Below are positions 18,263 to 27,164 of a stretch of DNA of 64,000 nucleotides, piece after piece. Position numbers and translations under genes: made by a program. A model generated the notes under the pieces. That model saw nothing but the letters and a program-made list of their open reading frames with translations, did not search any database and had not been told where the DNA came from. How positions within the stretch are numbered: the stretch's first letter is position 1; every line of letters starts with the position of its first letter. The DNA comes from Brevundimonas sp. UBA2388. Its GTDB lineage: Bacteria > Pseudomonadota > Alphaproteobacteria > Caulobacterales > Caulobacteraceae. Location: assembly GCA_002343425.1 (NCBI GenBank), contig DDSO01000045.1, forward strand, positions 17,157 to 81,156, in the 5' to 3' direction.

Positions 18263-19420
18263 TCAGCGGCTGCGACGCCGCACATGCCGCGCCGACAGGC
18301 CGGCGATATCCGGCACGCCGGCCAGGGCCAGGGTCCGCTCGAACTCCTCGTGCAGAAGGGTCAGGGCCCGGTCCACGCCGCGCTCGCCGCCCGCCGCCAG
18401 ACCGTACAGATACGGCCGGCCGACCGAACAGGCCGTCGCCCCCAGCGCCAGCGCCTTGACCACGTCCGAGCCGCACCGCACCCCGCCGTCGCAGATGATC
18501 TCCGGCCCGTCGCCGAGCGCCTCGCGCACCGCGGCGATCTGGTCGACCGGCGCCGGGGCTCCGTCCAGCTGCCGCCCGCCGTGGTTGGAGATCATCACCC
18601 CGCTGGCGCCCGAACCGACGGCGCGCCTGGCGTCCTCCGGCGTCATCAGCCCCTTGATCGACAGCGGCCCGCCCCATTCGGCGGCCAGCCATTCAACGTC
18701 CCGCCAGGTCAGGGACCGGTCGAACTGCCCGCCGATATAGTCGAACAGGGACATGGATCCCGACGCCAGGGCGTCCACGCGATGGCTGACGTTGGCGAAG
18801 TCGAATTTCGATCCGGTCAGCGCCGGCAGCGACCAGCCCGGATGCAGGGCGAATTCCATCATCGAACGCAGGGTGAGTTTCGGCGGCAGGGAAAGGCCGC
18901 TGCGTCGGTCCCTCAACCGGTTGCCCGCAACCGGCGTGTCCACGGTCAGGATCAGGCCGTGCCAGCCCGCCGCCTTGCATCGCGCGACAAACTCCCGCGT
19001 CAGCCCCCGGTCGCGGAAGATATAGATCTGGAAGACCAGCGGGGCCGGAGAGGCCAGGTCCTCGATCCGCGTCGTGCCCATGGTCGACAGGCTGTACGGC
19101 AGCCCGTGCCGCGCCGCCGCCCGCGCCACGGCCGGCTCGGCCTGCGCATGGAACATCCGCGTCAGCCCTGTCGGCGACAGCAGCAGCGGCCAGGCCGCCG
19201 CCTGGCCGAACAGGGTCGTCCCGGTCCGGATCGCCGAAACATCGGTGAGGACGTCGGGCACGATCTCATAGTCGTCGAAGGCCGAGGCGTTTCGCCCCAG
19301 CGACAGCTCCGCGCCCGCCCCGCCGTCCATATAGTCGAAGATCGGCCGCGGAAGGCGGCGGCGGGCCATGGTCCGCAGATCCGAAATCTCGTGCGCCCTC
19401 GCCAGCCGCGCCGCCGTCAT
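18263..19420 (-). CDS. FMN-dependent alpha-hydroxy-acid oxidase/dehydrogenase
   Basis: 385-residue TIM-barrel flavoenzyme of the L-lactate dehydrogenase/mandelate dehydrogenase/glycolate oxidase family. Motifs: FDYMDGGAGAELSL near the N-terminus, LSPTGLTRMFH, QIYIFRDRG, TVDTPVAGNRLRDRR and the active-site SNHGGRQLDGAPAP with catalytic His, then ICDGGVRCGSDVVKALALGA for FMN phosphate binding. The substrate is most likely L-lactate or a similar 2-hydroxy acid, with electrons passed to quinone; substrate identity is inferred. Stand-alone gene on the minus strand. Confidence 0.9.
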   Translation of the reverse strand: MTAARLARAHEISDLRTMARRRLPRPIFDYMDGGAGAELSLGRNASAFDDYEIVPDVLTDVSAIRTGTTLFGQAAAWPLLLSPTGLTRMFHAQAEPAVARAAARHGLPYSLSTMGTTRIEDLASPAPLVFQIYIFRDRGLTREFVARCKAAGWHGLILTVDTPVAGNRLRDRRSGLSLPPKLTLRSMMEFALHPGWSLPALTGSKFDFANVSHRVDALASGSMSLFDYIGGQFDRSLTWRDVEWLAAEWGGPLSIKGLMTPEDARRAVGSGASGVMISNHGGRQLDGAPAPVDQIAAVREALGDGPEIICDGGVRCGSDVVKALALGATACSVGRPYLYGLAAGGERGVDRALTLLHEEFERTLALAGVPDIAGLSARHVRRRSR

Positions 19421-19536
19421 GCGCCGGGGCTCCCGCCGTCAGGCGAAGAGGGGAGGTCGGATGCGAGGGGTCGGCGGGTGCTCACGCCCCGATAGGTACA
19501 GCCAAAGCCTCTGCCGGGTCGAGGGTCGGTGTGCGC

Positions 19537-20451
19537 CTAGAACGCCCGCGTCAGCGACAGCGTCGCCTGGCTGTAGTCATAGCCCTGGCCCGAGGCGACC
19601 GGGGCGCTGCTGTGCAGGACGGTCGCCTTCACATGCCAGTCGCGGCTGATCGGCGGGCTGGTGACCGAGGCCTCGAAATGCCGCGCCGACCGCCAGTCGG
19701 AACCGGCTTCACGCTGGGCGCCCAGACCCACCGCCGCCTGATAGCGCCAGCCGCCGTGGAACCGCTGAATCTGCACCACCGGCAGAACCTCGACGTACCA
19801 TTCGGGTGAGAAATAGTCGGCCTCGGCCGGGACGCTGTTGTGGAAATACCGGGTCCGCAGCTGGACGCTCAGGCCCCACTCCGGCCTGACCACATGGATG
19901 GCGCGGGCCCGCAGGTGGGTGCGGATGTTCTCGCCGTCGAAATCCTGAACCCCGACCAGCGCCGTCAGGGTGTTGCGCTCATCGACCGGCAGGTCGAAGG
20001 CCGCCCCGGCGAAGGTGGAATAGAGGTCCTGATCCAGCCCCTGCGCCGTCTCGAGGCGGTCCCGCTCGATGAAATACTCCTGCCGGATGCGGTCGTCATT
20101 GTGAACGCTCAGCGAGCCGAGGACGGTCTCGCCATTGGTCCCGACCATGCCGTTCCACGACCAGTCCTCGCCGGGTCGCGCGAACCGGTAGTAGAGCCGC
20201 TGCTCCTCGAGGGCCGGACCGGTCGCCGGCGAGAAGCGCGCCGCCTCCAGCCGGACGCCCTGATAGTCGGTGGGGTCCCGATAGAGCCAGTCGGCACTCA
20301 CGCCGGCCTTCACCGTTTCCGCCCCGTCCGCGTCGGTGGAGACCAACAGGTCGGCGCCGACGGCCTGCCAGTAGGGGATTTCCTGGGCGGCGGCGGCAGG
20401 GGCGAGAGCAAGCGCGATCGCCGCCAGCATCATCGCGATGATGCGGTTCAT
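19537..20451 (-). CDS. Predicted outer-membrane beta-barrel, partner of glycosyltransferase
   Basis: 304-residue exported protein: signal peptide (MNRIIAMMLAAIALALAPAAAAQ), then alternating amphipathic strands throughout (EQRLYYRFARPGEDWSW, FEASVTSPPISRDWHVKATVL), ending in the outer-membrane signature aromatic residue (LSLTRAF). Its ATG overlaps the stop of the upstream glycosyltransferase by four bases, so the two are translated together. I infer a polysaccharide-export or -anchoring barrel. It resembles YaiO/PgaA-type barrels only in general architecture, so no symbol is given. Confidence 0.72.
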   Translation of the reverse strand: MNRIIAMMLAAIALALAPAAAAQEIPYWQAVGADLLVSTDADGAETVKAGVSADWLYRDPTDYQGVRLEAARFSPATGPALEEQRLYYRFARPGEDWSWNGMVGTNGETVLGSLSVHNDDRIRQEYFIERDRLETAQGLDQDLYSTFAGAAFDLPVDERNTLTALVGVQDFDGENIRTHLRARAIHVVRPEWGLSVQLRTRYFHNSVPAEADYFSPEWYVEVLPVVQIQRFHGGWRYQAAVGLGAQREAGSDWRSARHFEASVTSPPISRDWHVKATVLHSSAPVASGQGYDYSQATLSLTRAF

Positions 20452-21800
20452 TTCGTACCCCAGTTCTTTCTCAGGCCGGCCAATTCAGCGAAATAGCCGC
20501 CGACGCAGACCGGTTGCATCAGCAGGCTGTAGGCGAAGACATAGAAGAGGAAGCCGTCGGCATTGGCCCGGACCCGCATCCCCTGGGCGCGGAACATCTT
20601 CCGCTGCACCCGATAGATGAACCCGTTCCAGACGGCCGCCAGCGGCAGGACCAGCAGCGTCAACGGCCCGGCGATCCAGTAGAGGCCGAACAGCGCCAGA
20701 ATGAGCCCCGGTATGAAGGCGAAGGTGTAGACGAGGTCCAGCGGCAGGAAGAACAGGTTCCACCAGATGAACAGGGTGGAGAGCCGCCATTTGAACAGCA
20801 GCGGCCAATGCGCCTTGAACGCCTCGATCAGGCCGCGCGACCAGCGGCGGCGCTGCCGGGCGAACTGTTTGAATTCGTGCGGCACATTGGTGAACACGAG
20901 CGCGTCCTCGGCATAGCCGACGCGATAGCCCGCCTTCAGCAGGGCCCAGGTGACGACGATGTCCTCGCCGACGCAGGGCGGCCAGCCCCCGACCGCGTCA
21001 AGGCCCCGCCGGGTGTAGAGCGAGAAGGCGCCCTGGGCGACCAGGGTGCCGTGGTACATGCTCTGCATGCGTTTGACGGCGGCGATGCCGTGGAAATAGT
21101 CCCACTCCTGGGCGCGGGTCAGGATGTTGCGGCGCGAGTTGCGGACCAGCACGGCGCCGGCGACCGCCTCGGTGCCCGGCGGATCGGCCAGCAGCCGCTC
21201 GACGATCCGGCGCAGCGCGTCGGGCCGCAGCCAGCAGTCGCCGTCCACGGTGGCGACCAGATCGTGCGTCGCGAACGCCAGCCCCCGGTTCAGCACCGTC
21301 GACTTGCCGGCGTTGACCTCGAAATTCATCAGCCGGAACGCGCCACGCGAACGGGCCTTGTGCCGCCCGACCGCCCGCGCCGCGACAAGGGCGGTGTCGT
21401 CGTCCGAACCGTCATTCAGCACGATGATCTCGAACCGTCCGGGATAGTCCTGACGGGCCAGACTGTTCAGCGTGTCCCCGATGTTGAGCGCTTCGTTGAA
21501 GCAGGCCACCAGTATGGTCACCGGCGGATAGACCGCCGGCGGCGCGTGCGGCGGCCTTCGATCCAGAATGATCGTGCCAATCATGAAGGCGTTCATGAAG
21601 CCGGGCACATAGGCGATGAAGCCGATGATGATCAGGGCCATCGGCCAGGACACGATGTCGGCGAGGTCCGCGAGCCAGCGCAGCGACAGAACAATGCTCA
21701 GCGCCGCCCATGCGATGGCGAAACACAGGGCCAGCGTGAATTTGGCATGGACAGGTATGTATAGAAACCGGCGTTCATGCAACGCGGGCGTAATAGCCAC
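20448..21800 (-). CDS. Membrane glycosyltransferase family 2 (PgaC-like)
   Basis: 450-residue processive-type GT2 synthase. Two N-terminal transmembrane helices (about residues 18-46 and 52-80) precede the cytoplasmic GT domain with Asp130 (VLNDGSDDD), DGD 186-188, ED 279-280 and QxxRW 316-320 (RQRRRW). Two or three membrane segments follow after residue 335. The catalytic set matches poly-N-acetylglucosamine, cellulose and hyaluronan synthases; the closest look is PgaC/IcaA. GTG 21800 is the only plausible start, without a clear ribosome site, so the start is uncertain. Coupled to the outer-membrane barrel gene; no PgaB-type deacetylase is nearby. Confidence 0.87.
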   Translation of the reverse strand: MAITPALHERRFLYIPVHAKFTLALCFAIAWAALSIVLSLRWLADLADIVSWPMALIIIGFIAYVPGFMNAFMIGTIILDRRPPHAPPAVYPPVTILVACFNEALNIGDTLNSLARQDYPGRFEIIVLNDGSDDDTALVAARAVGRHKARSRGAFRLMNFEVNAGKSTVLNRGLAFATHDLVATVDGDCWLRPDALRRIVERLLADPPGTEAVAGAVLVRNSRRNILTRAQEWDYFHGIAAVKRMQSMYHGTLVAQGAFSLYTRRGLDAVGGWPPCVGEDIVVTWALLKAGYRVGYAEDALVFTNVPHEFKQFARQRRRWSRGLIEAFKAHWPLLFKWRLSTLFIWWNLFFLPLDLVYTFAFIPGLILALFGLYWIAGPLTLLVLPLAAVWNGFIYRVQRKMFRAQGMRVRANADGFLFYVFAYSLLMQPVCVGGYFAELAGLRKNWGTK

Positions 21801-22071
21801 GCTTGAGTGGCGAGCAAGGTCGTGCTCATGCCAAGGGTTGGCGGAAACAAGACTTGAAGAACGCTGTAACTTACTGATACGCCGGAACCAAAATACACGG
21901 TTCGGCTGAAACAGCCCCGTCTATAGTGATTACCAATGCTTTACGGCGAGATTCGATCCGGGCTGAGGTTGTCCGAGAGTTTGAATCGACCCCGGCATTG
22001 AGCCCGCTGTCGCTCGATCAGGGGCCGGCGATGTGCGGGGCCGGACGGTAACCAAACATTCTCGAGTTGGG

Positions 22072-22081
22072 CCTAGCTAGG
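22072..22081. promoter_or_regulatory. Short palindrome ahead of hybrid kinase gene
   Basis: CCTAGCTAGG, a perfect 10-bp palindrome ending five bases before the ATG of the kinase gene. The 285-base gap 21801-22085 between the divergent glycosyltransferase and kinase genes must hold both promoters; I see no other clear motif besides a small GGCTG-AAA-CAGCC hairpin at about 21907-21919. Confidence 0.25.
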
Positions 22082-22085
22082 CTGT

Positions 22086-24485
22086 ATGCCGAACGCCAGC
22101 CCGCGCGCCATCCTCGACAACGACCCGATTGACCGGCTCATCGTGATGGCAGCGGCGATGCTCGACGCGCCCATCGCCGCCGTGGCGGTGGACATCGGTG
22201 GAACGCGCGTACTTCGGTCGCTACGCGATGGACTGATCACCGAACGCGCGGGTTCCGAGTGCGGCGAAGTCTCGCTCGACATGGGGTCCGACGGCACGCT
22301 CGTCATTCCCGACCTGACCGCCGACTCCCGGACCGCGGGGAATGAGTTCGTGCGGGGGCCGGCCGCTTGCCGCTTCTACGCGGGCGCGTCCATCATGGAT
22401 GAGACAGGCCACCGCATCGGCTCGCTCTGCGTCCTCGACACGGTGGTGCGCAGCGCCCCCTCCGCGGACCTGATGCGCCTGCTGCGGATGTTGGCCGAAC
22501 AGGCCGCCAGCGCGGTGACCCAGCTGAACCTCATGCGGGCCCAGGAGGAACGGACCGAACTGCTTCGGCTCGGCGAGAGCCTGCTCGGGCTTGGTCACTG
22601 GCGGCTCGATTTCCTGACGGGGCAGCTCACCTGGTCCGACGAAGTCTATCGCATTCATGGCCTGGACCGGGCGACCTTTGATCCAGGGCTCGACGACGCC
22701 CTGGCCGCCTATCACCCTGACGACCGGCCTGTGATTGTGGGTCATGTCGAGAGGGCCCGCGCCACGGGCGAGGGATTCGAGTGCCGGCTCCGGCTGCTGC
22801 GACCGGACGGCGGCCTTCGGCTGACCCAGTCCACCGGACGATGCCTTGCCGGCGAAGACGGGAAACCCGTCGCCCTTTTCGGTGTCTTCCAGGACATTAC
22901 GGACCGCGATCTCGCCGACCAGCGTCTGAAGGACAGCGAAGAGCGCTTCCGCCTGATGGCGTCCAATGTGTCCGATATCGTCGCGACCTACGGCGTCGAC
23001 GGGGTCTTCACCTACCTGTCGCCCTCATTGTTTGCGGCGCTGGGCTACCGGCCCGAGGAGTTTGTGGGCCGGTCGGTCAATGATCTGATCCATCCGGACG
23101 ACGTCTCCCGCACATGGGCGGCTTTCGCCAGATATCTGGCCGCCCCGGCCGGGACGCCGGCGCCGAGAATCCCCTATCGCGCGATCGGCAAGGATGGCGC
23201 GATCCGCTGGTTTGAGGCCCATCCCACCGTAATCCGGGATGAGGCGGGACGCCCCGTCGAGATTCAGGACCTCGTTCGCGACGTCACGGCGGCGAAGGAT
23301 CTGGAACAGACCCTGATGAAGGCGCGCGAAGAAGCCGAGCGCGCCACAAAGGCGAAGTCCGACTTCCTCGCCAATATGAGCCATGAAATCAGGACGCCGC
23401 TGACCGCCATCCTCGGCTTCTCCTCCCTGCTGACTGGCCGCGACGACATCCCGGACGACGCTCGCGTCCATGTCGACCGCATCGGAAGGGCCGGCCAGGC
23501 GCTCCTGTCCATCGTCAATGACGTCCTCGACTTCTCCAAGCTTGAGGCCGGTCAGTACGAGTTGAGGGCCGAAGCCTGCGACCCGCTCGAGGTTTGTCAC
23601 GAAGCCTTGCTCATGTTCGCGCCGCTCGCTGCGGAGAAGGGCCTGTCGCTTGACTTCAGCCAGATCGGCGACCTTCCCGCGCACGTCGAGCTTGATCCGC
23701 ACAAACTGCGTCAGATTCTGCTGAACCTGGTCGGCAATGCCATCAAGTTTACGGATGCCGGCTCGGTCGCCATGACGATTCGCCATGACGTCGACCGGGC
23801 CGCCCTCTCCGTTTCGGTGCGCGACACCGGCGCCGGCATGGATGAGCAGCAATGCGCCCGGTTGTTCCAGCGCTTCTCCCAGGTGGATGCCTCCTCGACC
23901 CGCAAACACGGCGGCACCGGCCTCGGTCTGGCGATCTGCAAGGGGCTTTCCGAGGCGATGGGCGGCGGGATATCGGTCACGTCACAGCCCGGTCTGGGAT
24001 CGACCTTTTCGTTCACCGTTCTGGCTCCGCCGACGCAAGGGGTCTCGACGGCGACCCCCCAGGATTGCGTCCAGGCTCTCGACCTGGATGGCCTCAGGCT
24101 CCTGGTTGTGGACGACAACCCCGCCAACCGCGAGATCGTGTCCGCCCTCACCGGCAGGCTGGGCGTGGAGGTGTCCGAGGCGGCCAGCGGGCAGGAAGCC
24201 ATCTCCCTGGCAAGTCATCAGCCTTTCGACGTCATCCTGATGGATCTGCGCATGCCGGGCATGGGCGGCGACGAGGCCGCCCGATCAATACGGAGCCGGC
24301 CAGGACCCAACCAGTCGATTCCCATCCTTGGTTTCTCGGCCGACTCCCCGGGCGAGTTCGAAGGTCGGACGGATTTTGACGGGCTGGTCGCCAAGCCCAT
24401 AGTCCTGTCGGAACTGATCCAGGCGATCGTTCTCAGTCTCCACGGACAGCCGCCCGCTTCGCTTGATGCGGCTGGAGCGGCTTAG
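22086..24485 (+). CDS. GAF-PAS-PAS hybrid sensor histidine kinase/response regulator
   Basis: 799-residue soluble hybrid kinase with no transmembrane segment. Domain order: GAF about 15-155 (PACRFYAGASIMDETGHRIGSLCVLD), PAS about 165-285 (LGHWRLDFLTGQLTWSDEVYRIHG, PAS_3 type), PAS about 290-410, HisKA with phospho-acceptor His433 in NMSHEIRTP, HATPase about 530-650 (N box LLNLVGNAIKF, G boxes DTGAGMD and HGGTGLGL), and receiver about 675-790 with Asp720 in ILMDLRMPG. It signals by His-Asp phosphorelay; the input ligand is unknown. Its TAG stop overlaps by one base the GTG start of a single-domain response regulator, its likely partner. Confidence 0.93.
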   Translation: MPNASPRAILDNDPIDRLIVMAAAMLDAPIAAVAVDIGGTRVLRSLRDGLITERAGSECGEVSLDMGSDGTLVIPDLTADSRTAGNEFVRGPAACRFYAGASIMDETGHRIGSLCVLDTVVRSAPSADLMRLLRMLAEQAASAVTQLNLMRAQEERTELLRLGESLLGLGHWRLDFLTGQLTWSDEVYRIHGLDRATFDPGLDDALAAYHPDDRPVIVGHVERARATGEGFECRLRLLRPDGGLRLTQSTGRCLAGEDGKPVALFGVFQDITDRDLADQRLKDSEERFRLMASNVSDIVATYGVDGVFTYLSPSLFAALGYRPEEFVGRSVNDLIHPDDVSRTWAAFARYLAAPAGTPAPRIPYRAIGKDGAIRWFEAHPTVIRDEAGRPVEIQDLVRDVTAAKDLEQTLMKAREEAERATKAKSDFLANMSHEIRTPLTAILGFSSLLTGRDDIPDDARVHVDRIGRAGQALLSIVNDVLDFSKLEAGQYELRAEACDPLEVCHEALLMFAPLAAEKGLSLDFSQIGDLPAHVELDPHKLRQILLNLVGNAIKFTDAGSVAMTIRHDVDRAALSVSVRDTGAGMDEQQCARLFQRFSQVDASSTRKHGGTGLGLAICKGLSEAMGGGISVTSQPGLGSTFSFTVLAPPTQGVSTATPQDCVQALDLDGLRLLVVDDNPANREIVSALTGRLGVEVSEAASGQEAISLASHQPFDVILMDLRMPGMGGDEAARSIRSRPGPNQSIPILGFSADSPGEFEGRTDFDGLVAKPIVLSELIQAIVLSLHGQPPASLDAAGAA

Positions 24486-24889
24486 TGGCCAGGTCGCGAA
24501 TCCTGGTGGTCGACGACGACCCGTTGATCATTGACCTGCTCGTCACGCGTCTTGAGCTGGCGGGATATCAGGTCGTCGCTGCGCGCGACGGCCACGAAGC
24601 GCTCAAACGGGTTTCAGACTTCCATCCGCACGCCATGATCCTCGATGTGAACATGCCGGGCCTGGACGGGTTCGGCGTCCTTCGGCACCTTAAATCCACG
24701 GGCCGGATCATGACCCTGCCCGTGATGATCCTCACGGCCCGCTACCAGGCCAGCGACGTGCAGGAAGCGGTCGCGCTCGGCGCCAAGGACTTTCTGGCCA
24801 AGCCTTTCAAGGACAATCAGTTGTTCCTGAGGGTGGAGCGCCTTCTTCGATCGACGACGCGTCCACTGGATGATGTCGCCTTCATCTAG
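24485..24889 (+). CDS. Single-domain response regulator
   Basis: 134-residue CheY-like receiver without output domain. Acidic pocket Asp10-Asp12 (VVDDDP), phospho-acceptor Asp54 (MILDVNMPG), switch Thr in LTAR and Lys in AKPF are all present. The GTG start overlaps the last base of the upstream hybrid kinase, implying stoichiometric co-expression and a shared phosphorelay. Downstream output is unknown. Confidence 0.92.
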   Translation: MARSRILVVDDDPLIIDLLVTRLELAGYQVVAARDGHEALKRVSDFHPHAMILDVNMPGLDGFGVLRHLKSTGRIMTLPVMILTARYQASDVQEAVALGAKDFLAKPFKDNQLFLRVERLLRSTTRPLDDVAFI

Positions 24890-24947
24890 GCCCGCCAGCC
24901 CGGCGCCGTTCGCCGTCGGGACACATGCGCTGTTCAGGCTCAGTCGC

Positions 24948-24994
24948 GTCGCCACGGCTTTTGACATCGCCATCCAGCAAGTCCGGCCTGCCCG
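24948..24994. repeat. 47-bp direct repeat, left copy (flanks GNAT gene)
   Basis: Nearly repeated at 25656-25702, 708 bases away (about 38 of 47 bases alike by eye, with an identical 17-mer TTTGACATCGCCATCCA). Read on the plus strand both copies encode a related peptide (TAFDIAIQQVR / TVFDIAIQRVR), with differences mainly at wobble-like positions. The two copies bracket the GNAT gene. Confidence 0.75.
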
Positions 24995-25021
24995 CGGGGG
25001 ACCAAGGGCGTTTCCCGCTTG

Positions 25022-25504
25022 ATGGCGATCCCCTATGTCGGCCCCATGGACATGATCGACTTTCGCCGGGCCCGATCTTCGGACCTCCCGGCCATCATCG
25101 CCCTGCTTGCCGATGACCCTCTGGGCGCGGAGCGGGAAGACCTCGGCCCGCCGCTCCTTCTCGCCTATGGCGCGGCGTTCGCGGCCATCGAGTCAGACCC
25201 CAACCAGCTCCTCGCGGTGGTTACCGACAATGAGCGGGTCATCGGAACCCTGCAGATCACCTTCATCCAGGGCCTCTCCCGAAAGGGCGGCCTGCGCGGC
25301 CAGATAGAGGCGGTCCGCATCGCCGCCGACCGCCGCGGCGCCGGACTGGGCCGCCGCGCCTTTGACTGGGCCATCGCGGAATGCCGCGCGCGCGGCTGCT
25401 GTCTGGTCCAACTCACGACGGACCGCGGCCGCTCGGAGGCGCACCGTTTCTACGACCAGCTCGGCTTCGTCGCGAGCCACCTCGGCTACAAGAAGCCGCT
25501 CTGA
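25022..25504 (+). CDS. GNAT family N-acetyltransferase
   Basis: About 160 residues with the Gcn5-type acetyltransferase fold: MIDFRRARSSDLPAIIALL at the start, ERVIGTLQITFIQ, the acetyl-CoA loop VRIAADRRGAGLGRRAFDWA (Q/RxxGxG/A) and LTTDRGRSEAHRFYDQLGFVAS. The substrate is unknown. ATG 25022 is used; TTG 25019 or ATG 25046/25052 are possible, and family comparison would favour MIDFRRA at 25052. The gene is bracketed by two 47-bp direct repeats (24948-24994 and 25656-25702). Confidence 0.86.
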   Translation: MAIPYVGPMDMIDFRRARSSDLPAIIALLADDPLGAEREDLGPPLLLAYGAAFAAIESDPNQLLAVVTDNERVIGTLQITFIQGLSRKGGLRGQIEAVRIAADRRGAGLGRRAFDWAIAECRARGCCLVQLTTDRGRSEAHRFYDQLGFVASHLGYKKPL

Positions 25505-25854
25505 CGCCGGAACCCGCCACTCCCGCCCCCGATCTTCCATCCCTTTCGCACCCCCGACCGTGCCTTCCCGCCCCGCAACCGTCGCCAGCGCGACGCGCGT
25601 TTTCCCGGCGCCGTCCCCCGCCGTGATAAAATGGGCGGCTCGGGACTGAAAACCCGCCGCTACGGTCTTTGACATCGCCATCCAACGGGTCCGGCTCGCC
25701 CGAACGGCTCCCCAACCCGCGCAATTTCCTCCCGGCAGCGTCCGCCGCCGAGGGTCGAGAGTATCGCTTTTCGGCATTTTTTCGGGGGTTGCCCGTCGCC
25801 CGCTCCAGCGGCCCGCCCTTGAGCCGGACCGCCCCCGCTGGCACGGTCCCGCCG
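25505..25854. other. 350-base gap between GNAT gene and rsmI
   Basis: No convincing gene on either strand. It carries the right copy of the 47-bp direct repeat (25656-25702) and a less GC-rich stretch at about 25762-25795 (GAGTATCGCTTTTCGGC, then a T-run). The TTGACA inside the repeat could be a -35 box, but I see no matching -10. The rest is Pro/Arg-type GC-rich sequence with no pattern I can name. Confidence 0.5.
25656..25702. repeat. 47-bp direct repeat, right copy
   Basis: Partner of 24948-24994 in the same orientation, 708 bases downstream; see that entry. It lies in the leader region of rsmI. Confidence 0.75.
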
Positions 25855-26727
25855 ATGCCTGATCCGTCCGTCTTCCCCCCGACCGCCCCGCCGCCGCGCC
25901 CTGTCGCGTCCGGCCTTTATCTGGTGGCGACGCCGATCGGGAACCTGCGGGACATGACGCTGCGCGCGCTCGATGTGCTCGCCGCCGCCGATCTGGTATT
26001 GGCCGAGGACACCCGCGTCACCGCCAAACTGCTTTCGGCCTACGGGCTGAAGGCGAGGCTGGAGCGGTGCGACGACCATGCCTCGGCGCGGGCCGCCGAG
26101 GGCGCGATCGAGCGGCTGCGCGCGGGCGAGGTCGTCGCCCTCGTCTCCGACGCCGGCACGCCGATGGTCAATGACCCGGGCTATGTCGTCGCCCGGGCGG
26201 TGATCGCGGCGGGCCTGCCGGTCCATCCCATCCCCGGCCCGTCCAGCCTGCTGGCCGCCCTCTGCATCGCCGGCCTGCCCGCCGACCGGGTGCTGTTCGC
26301 CGGCTTCCTGCCCGCAAAATCCGGCGCTCGCCGCGCGGCGCTGGAAGAGGTCCGCACCGCCCGCCAGACCCTGGTCTTCTTTGAGAGCGGCCCCCGCCTC
26401 GCCGACAGCCTGGCCGACATGGCCGCCGTGCTGGGACCCCGCCCCGCCGCCGTCGCCCGCGAGCTGACCAAGATGTACGAGGAGTGCGTCCGCGGTTCGC
26501 TCGCCGACCTGGCCGTCGACCCCCGCTGTCAGGGACCCAAGGGCGAGATCGTCATCGTCGTCGCCCCGGGCGAAATGGAGGTCGCCTCGGAGGCCGACGC
26601 CGACGCGGCCCTCGCCGAAGCCATGACCCGGCTGCCGCCCGGCGAGGCGGCGGCCGAGGTGTCGAAGGCCCTGAACCTGCCGCGCAAGCCGCTCTACAAG
26701 CGGGCGCTGGAGATGCAGGGCCGGTGA
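25855..26727 (+). CDS. rsmI: 16S rRNA (cytidine1402-2'-O)-methyltransferase
   Basis: 290-residue SAM-dependent tetrapyrrole-methylase-fold enzyme that 2'-O-methylates C1402 in the ribosomal P site. Motifs: LYLVATPIGNLRDMTLRALDVL, LAEDTRVTAKLLSAYG, VALVSDAGTPMVNDPGYVVAR and VHPIPGPSSLLAAL, followed by FFESGPRLADSL and ARELTKMYEECVRG. ATG 25855 gives the normal length (E. coli 286 aa); the longer open frame from 25669 is not protein-like. Its stop overlaps or abuts the start of yraN. First gene of an rsmI-yraN-sirB1-gshB-comM run typical of alphaproteobacteria. Confidence 0.96.
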   Translation: MPDPSVFPPTAPPPRPVASGLYLVATPIGNLRDMTLRALDVLAAADLVLAEDTRVTAKLLSAYGLKARLERCDDHASARAAEGAIERLRAGEVVALVSDAGTPMVNDPGYVVARAVIAAGLPVHPIPGPSSLLAALCIAGLPADRVLFAGFLPAKSGARRAALEEVRTARQTLVFFESGPRLADSLADMAAVLGPRPAAVARELTKMYEECVRGSLADLAVDPRCQGPKGEIVIVVAPGEMEVASEADADAALAEAMTRLPPGEAAAEVSKALNLPRKPLYKRALEMQGR

Positions 26728-26732
26728 GCCGG

Positions 26733-27164
26733 ATGCGGCCCCCGACGAAGGTCAGGGCCCCCAAGGTCGCGCGGGCCAAGCGCAGTTGGCGCGTCGCCCT
26801 CGGGGCGGTCTCGCACCGGCTCGGCCACCGCTCGGAATGGCTGGCCGCGGCGCTGCTGATGGCCACGGGCTATCAGGTCCTAGGCTTCCGCCTGAAGACC
26901 CGCGCCGGCGAGATCGACATCCTCGCCCGCCGCGGCAAGGTGCTGGCCGTGGTCGAGGTCAAGCGCCGCGCCACGCTGGAGGCGGCGCTCACCGCCCTCG
27001 GCCCGGACCAGTACGATCGCCTCCTCTCCGCCGGTCGGTCGGTGTTGCGCCAAAGACCCAGCCTGGCCGGGCATGTGTTGCGAATCGATATGGTGGCGCT
27101 GGCTCCCGGCCGGTTTCCGCGCCATCGTCGCGGGGTTGTCGCCTTCGGGAGGGGCGCCGCATGA
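26733..27164 (+). CDS. YraN family (UPF0102) protein
   Basis: 143-residue protein of the YraN family, a predicted restriction-endonuclease-like fold often next to rsmI. Family motif: RSEWLAAALLMATGYQVLGFRLKTRAGEIDILARRGKVLAVVEVKRR, with the GEIDI..VEVK nuclease-type core (Asp, Glu, Lys). The start is ambiguous: GTG 26724 overlaps the rsmI stop in a GTGA arrangement, while ATG 26733 lies just after. Its stop overlaps the next ATG (ATGA), so translation is coupled. Confidence 0.92.
   Translation: MRPPTKVRAPKVARAKRSWRVALGAVSHRLGHRSEWLAAALLMATGYQVLGFRLKTRAGEIDILARRGKVLAVVEVKRRATLEAALTALGPDQYDRLLSAGRSVLRQRPSLAGHVLRIDMVALAPGRFPRHRRGVVAFGRGAA

Noticed and set aside
25669-25854. N-terminal extension of RsmI
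   Set aside because: The added 62 residues are Pro/Ser/Arg-rich, include the direct repeat and exceed the family length.
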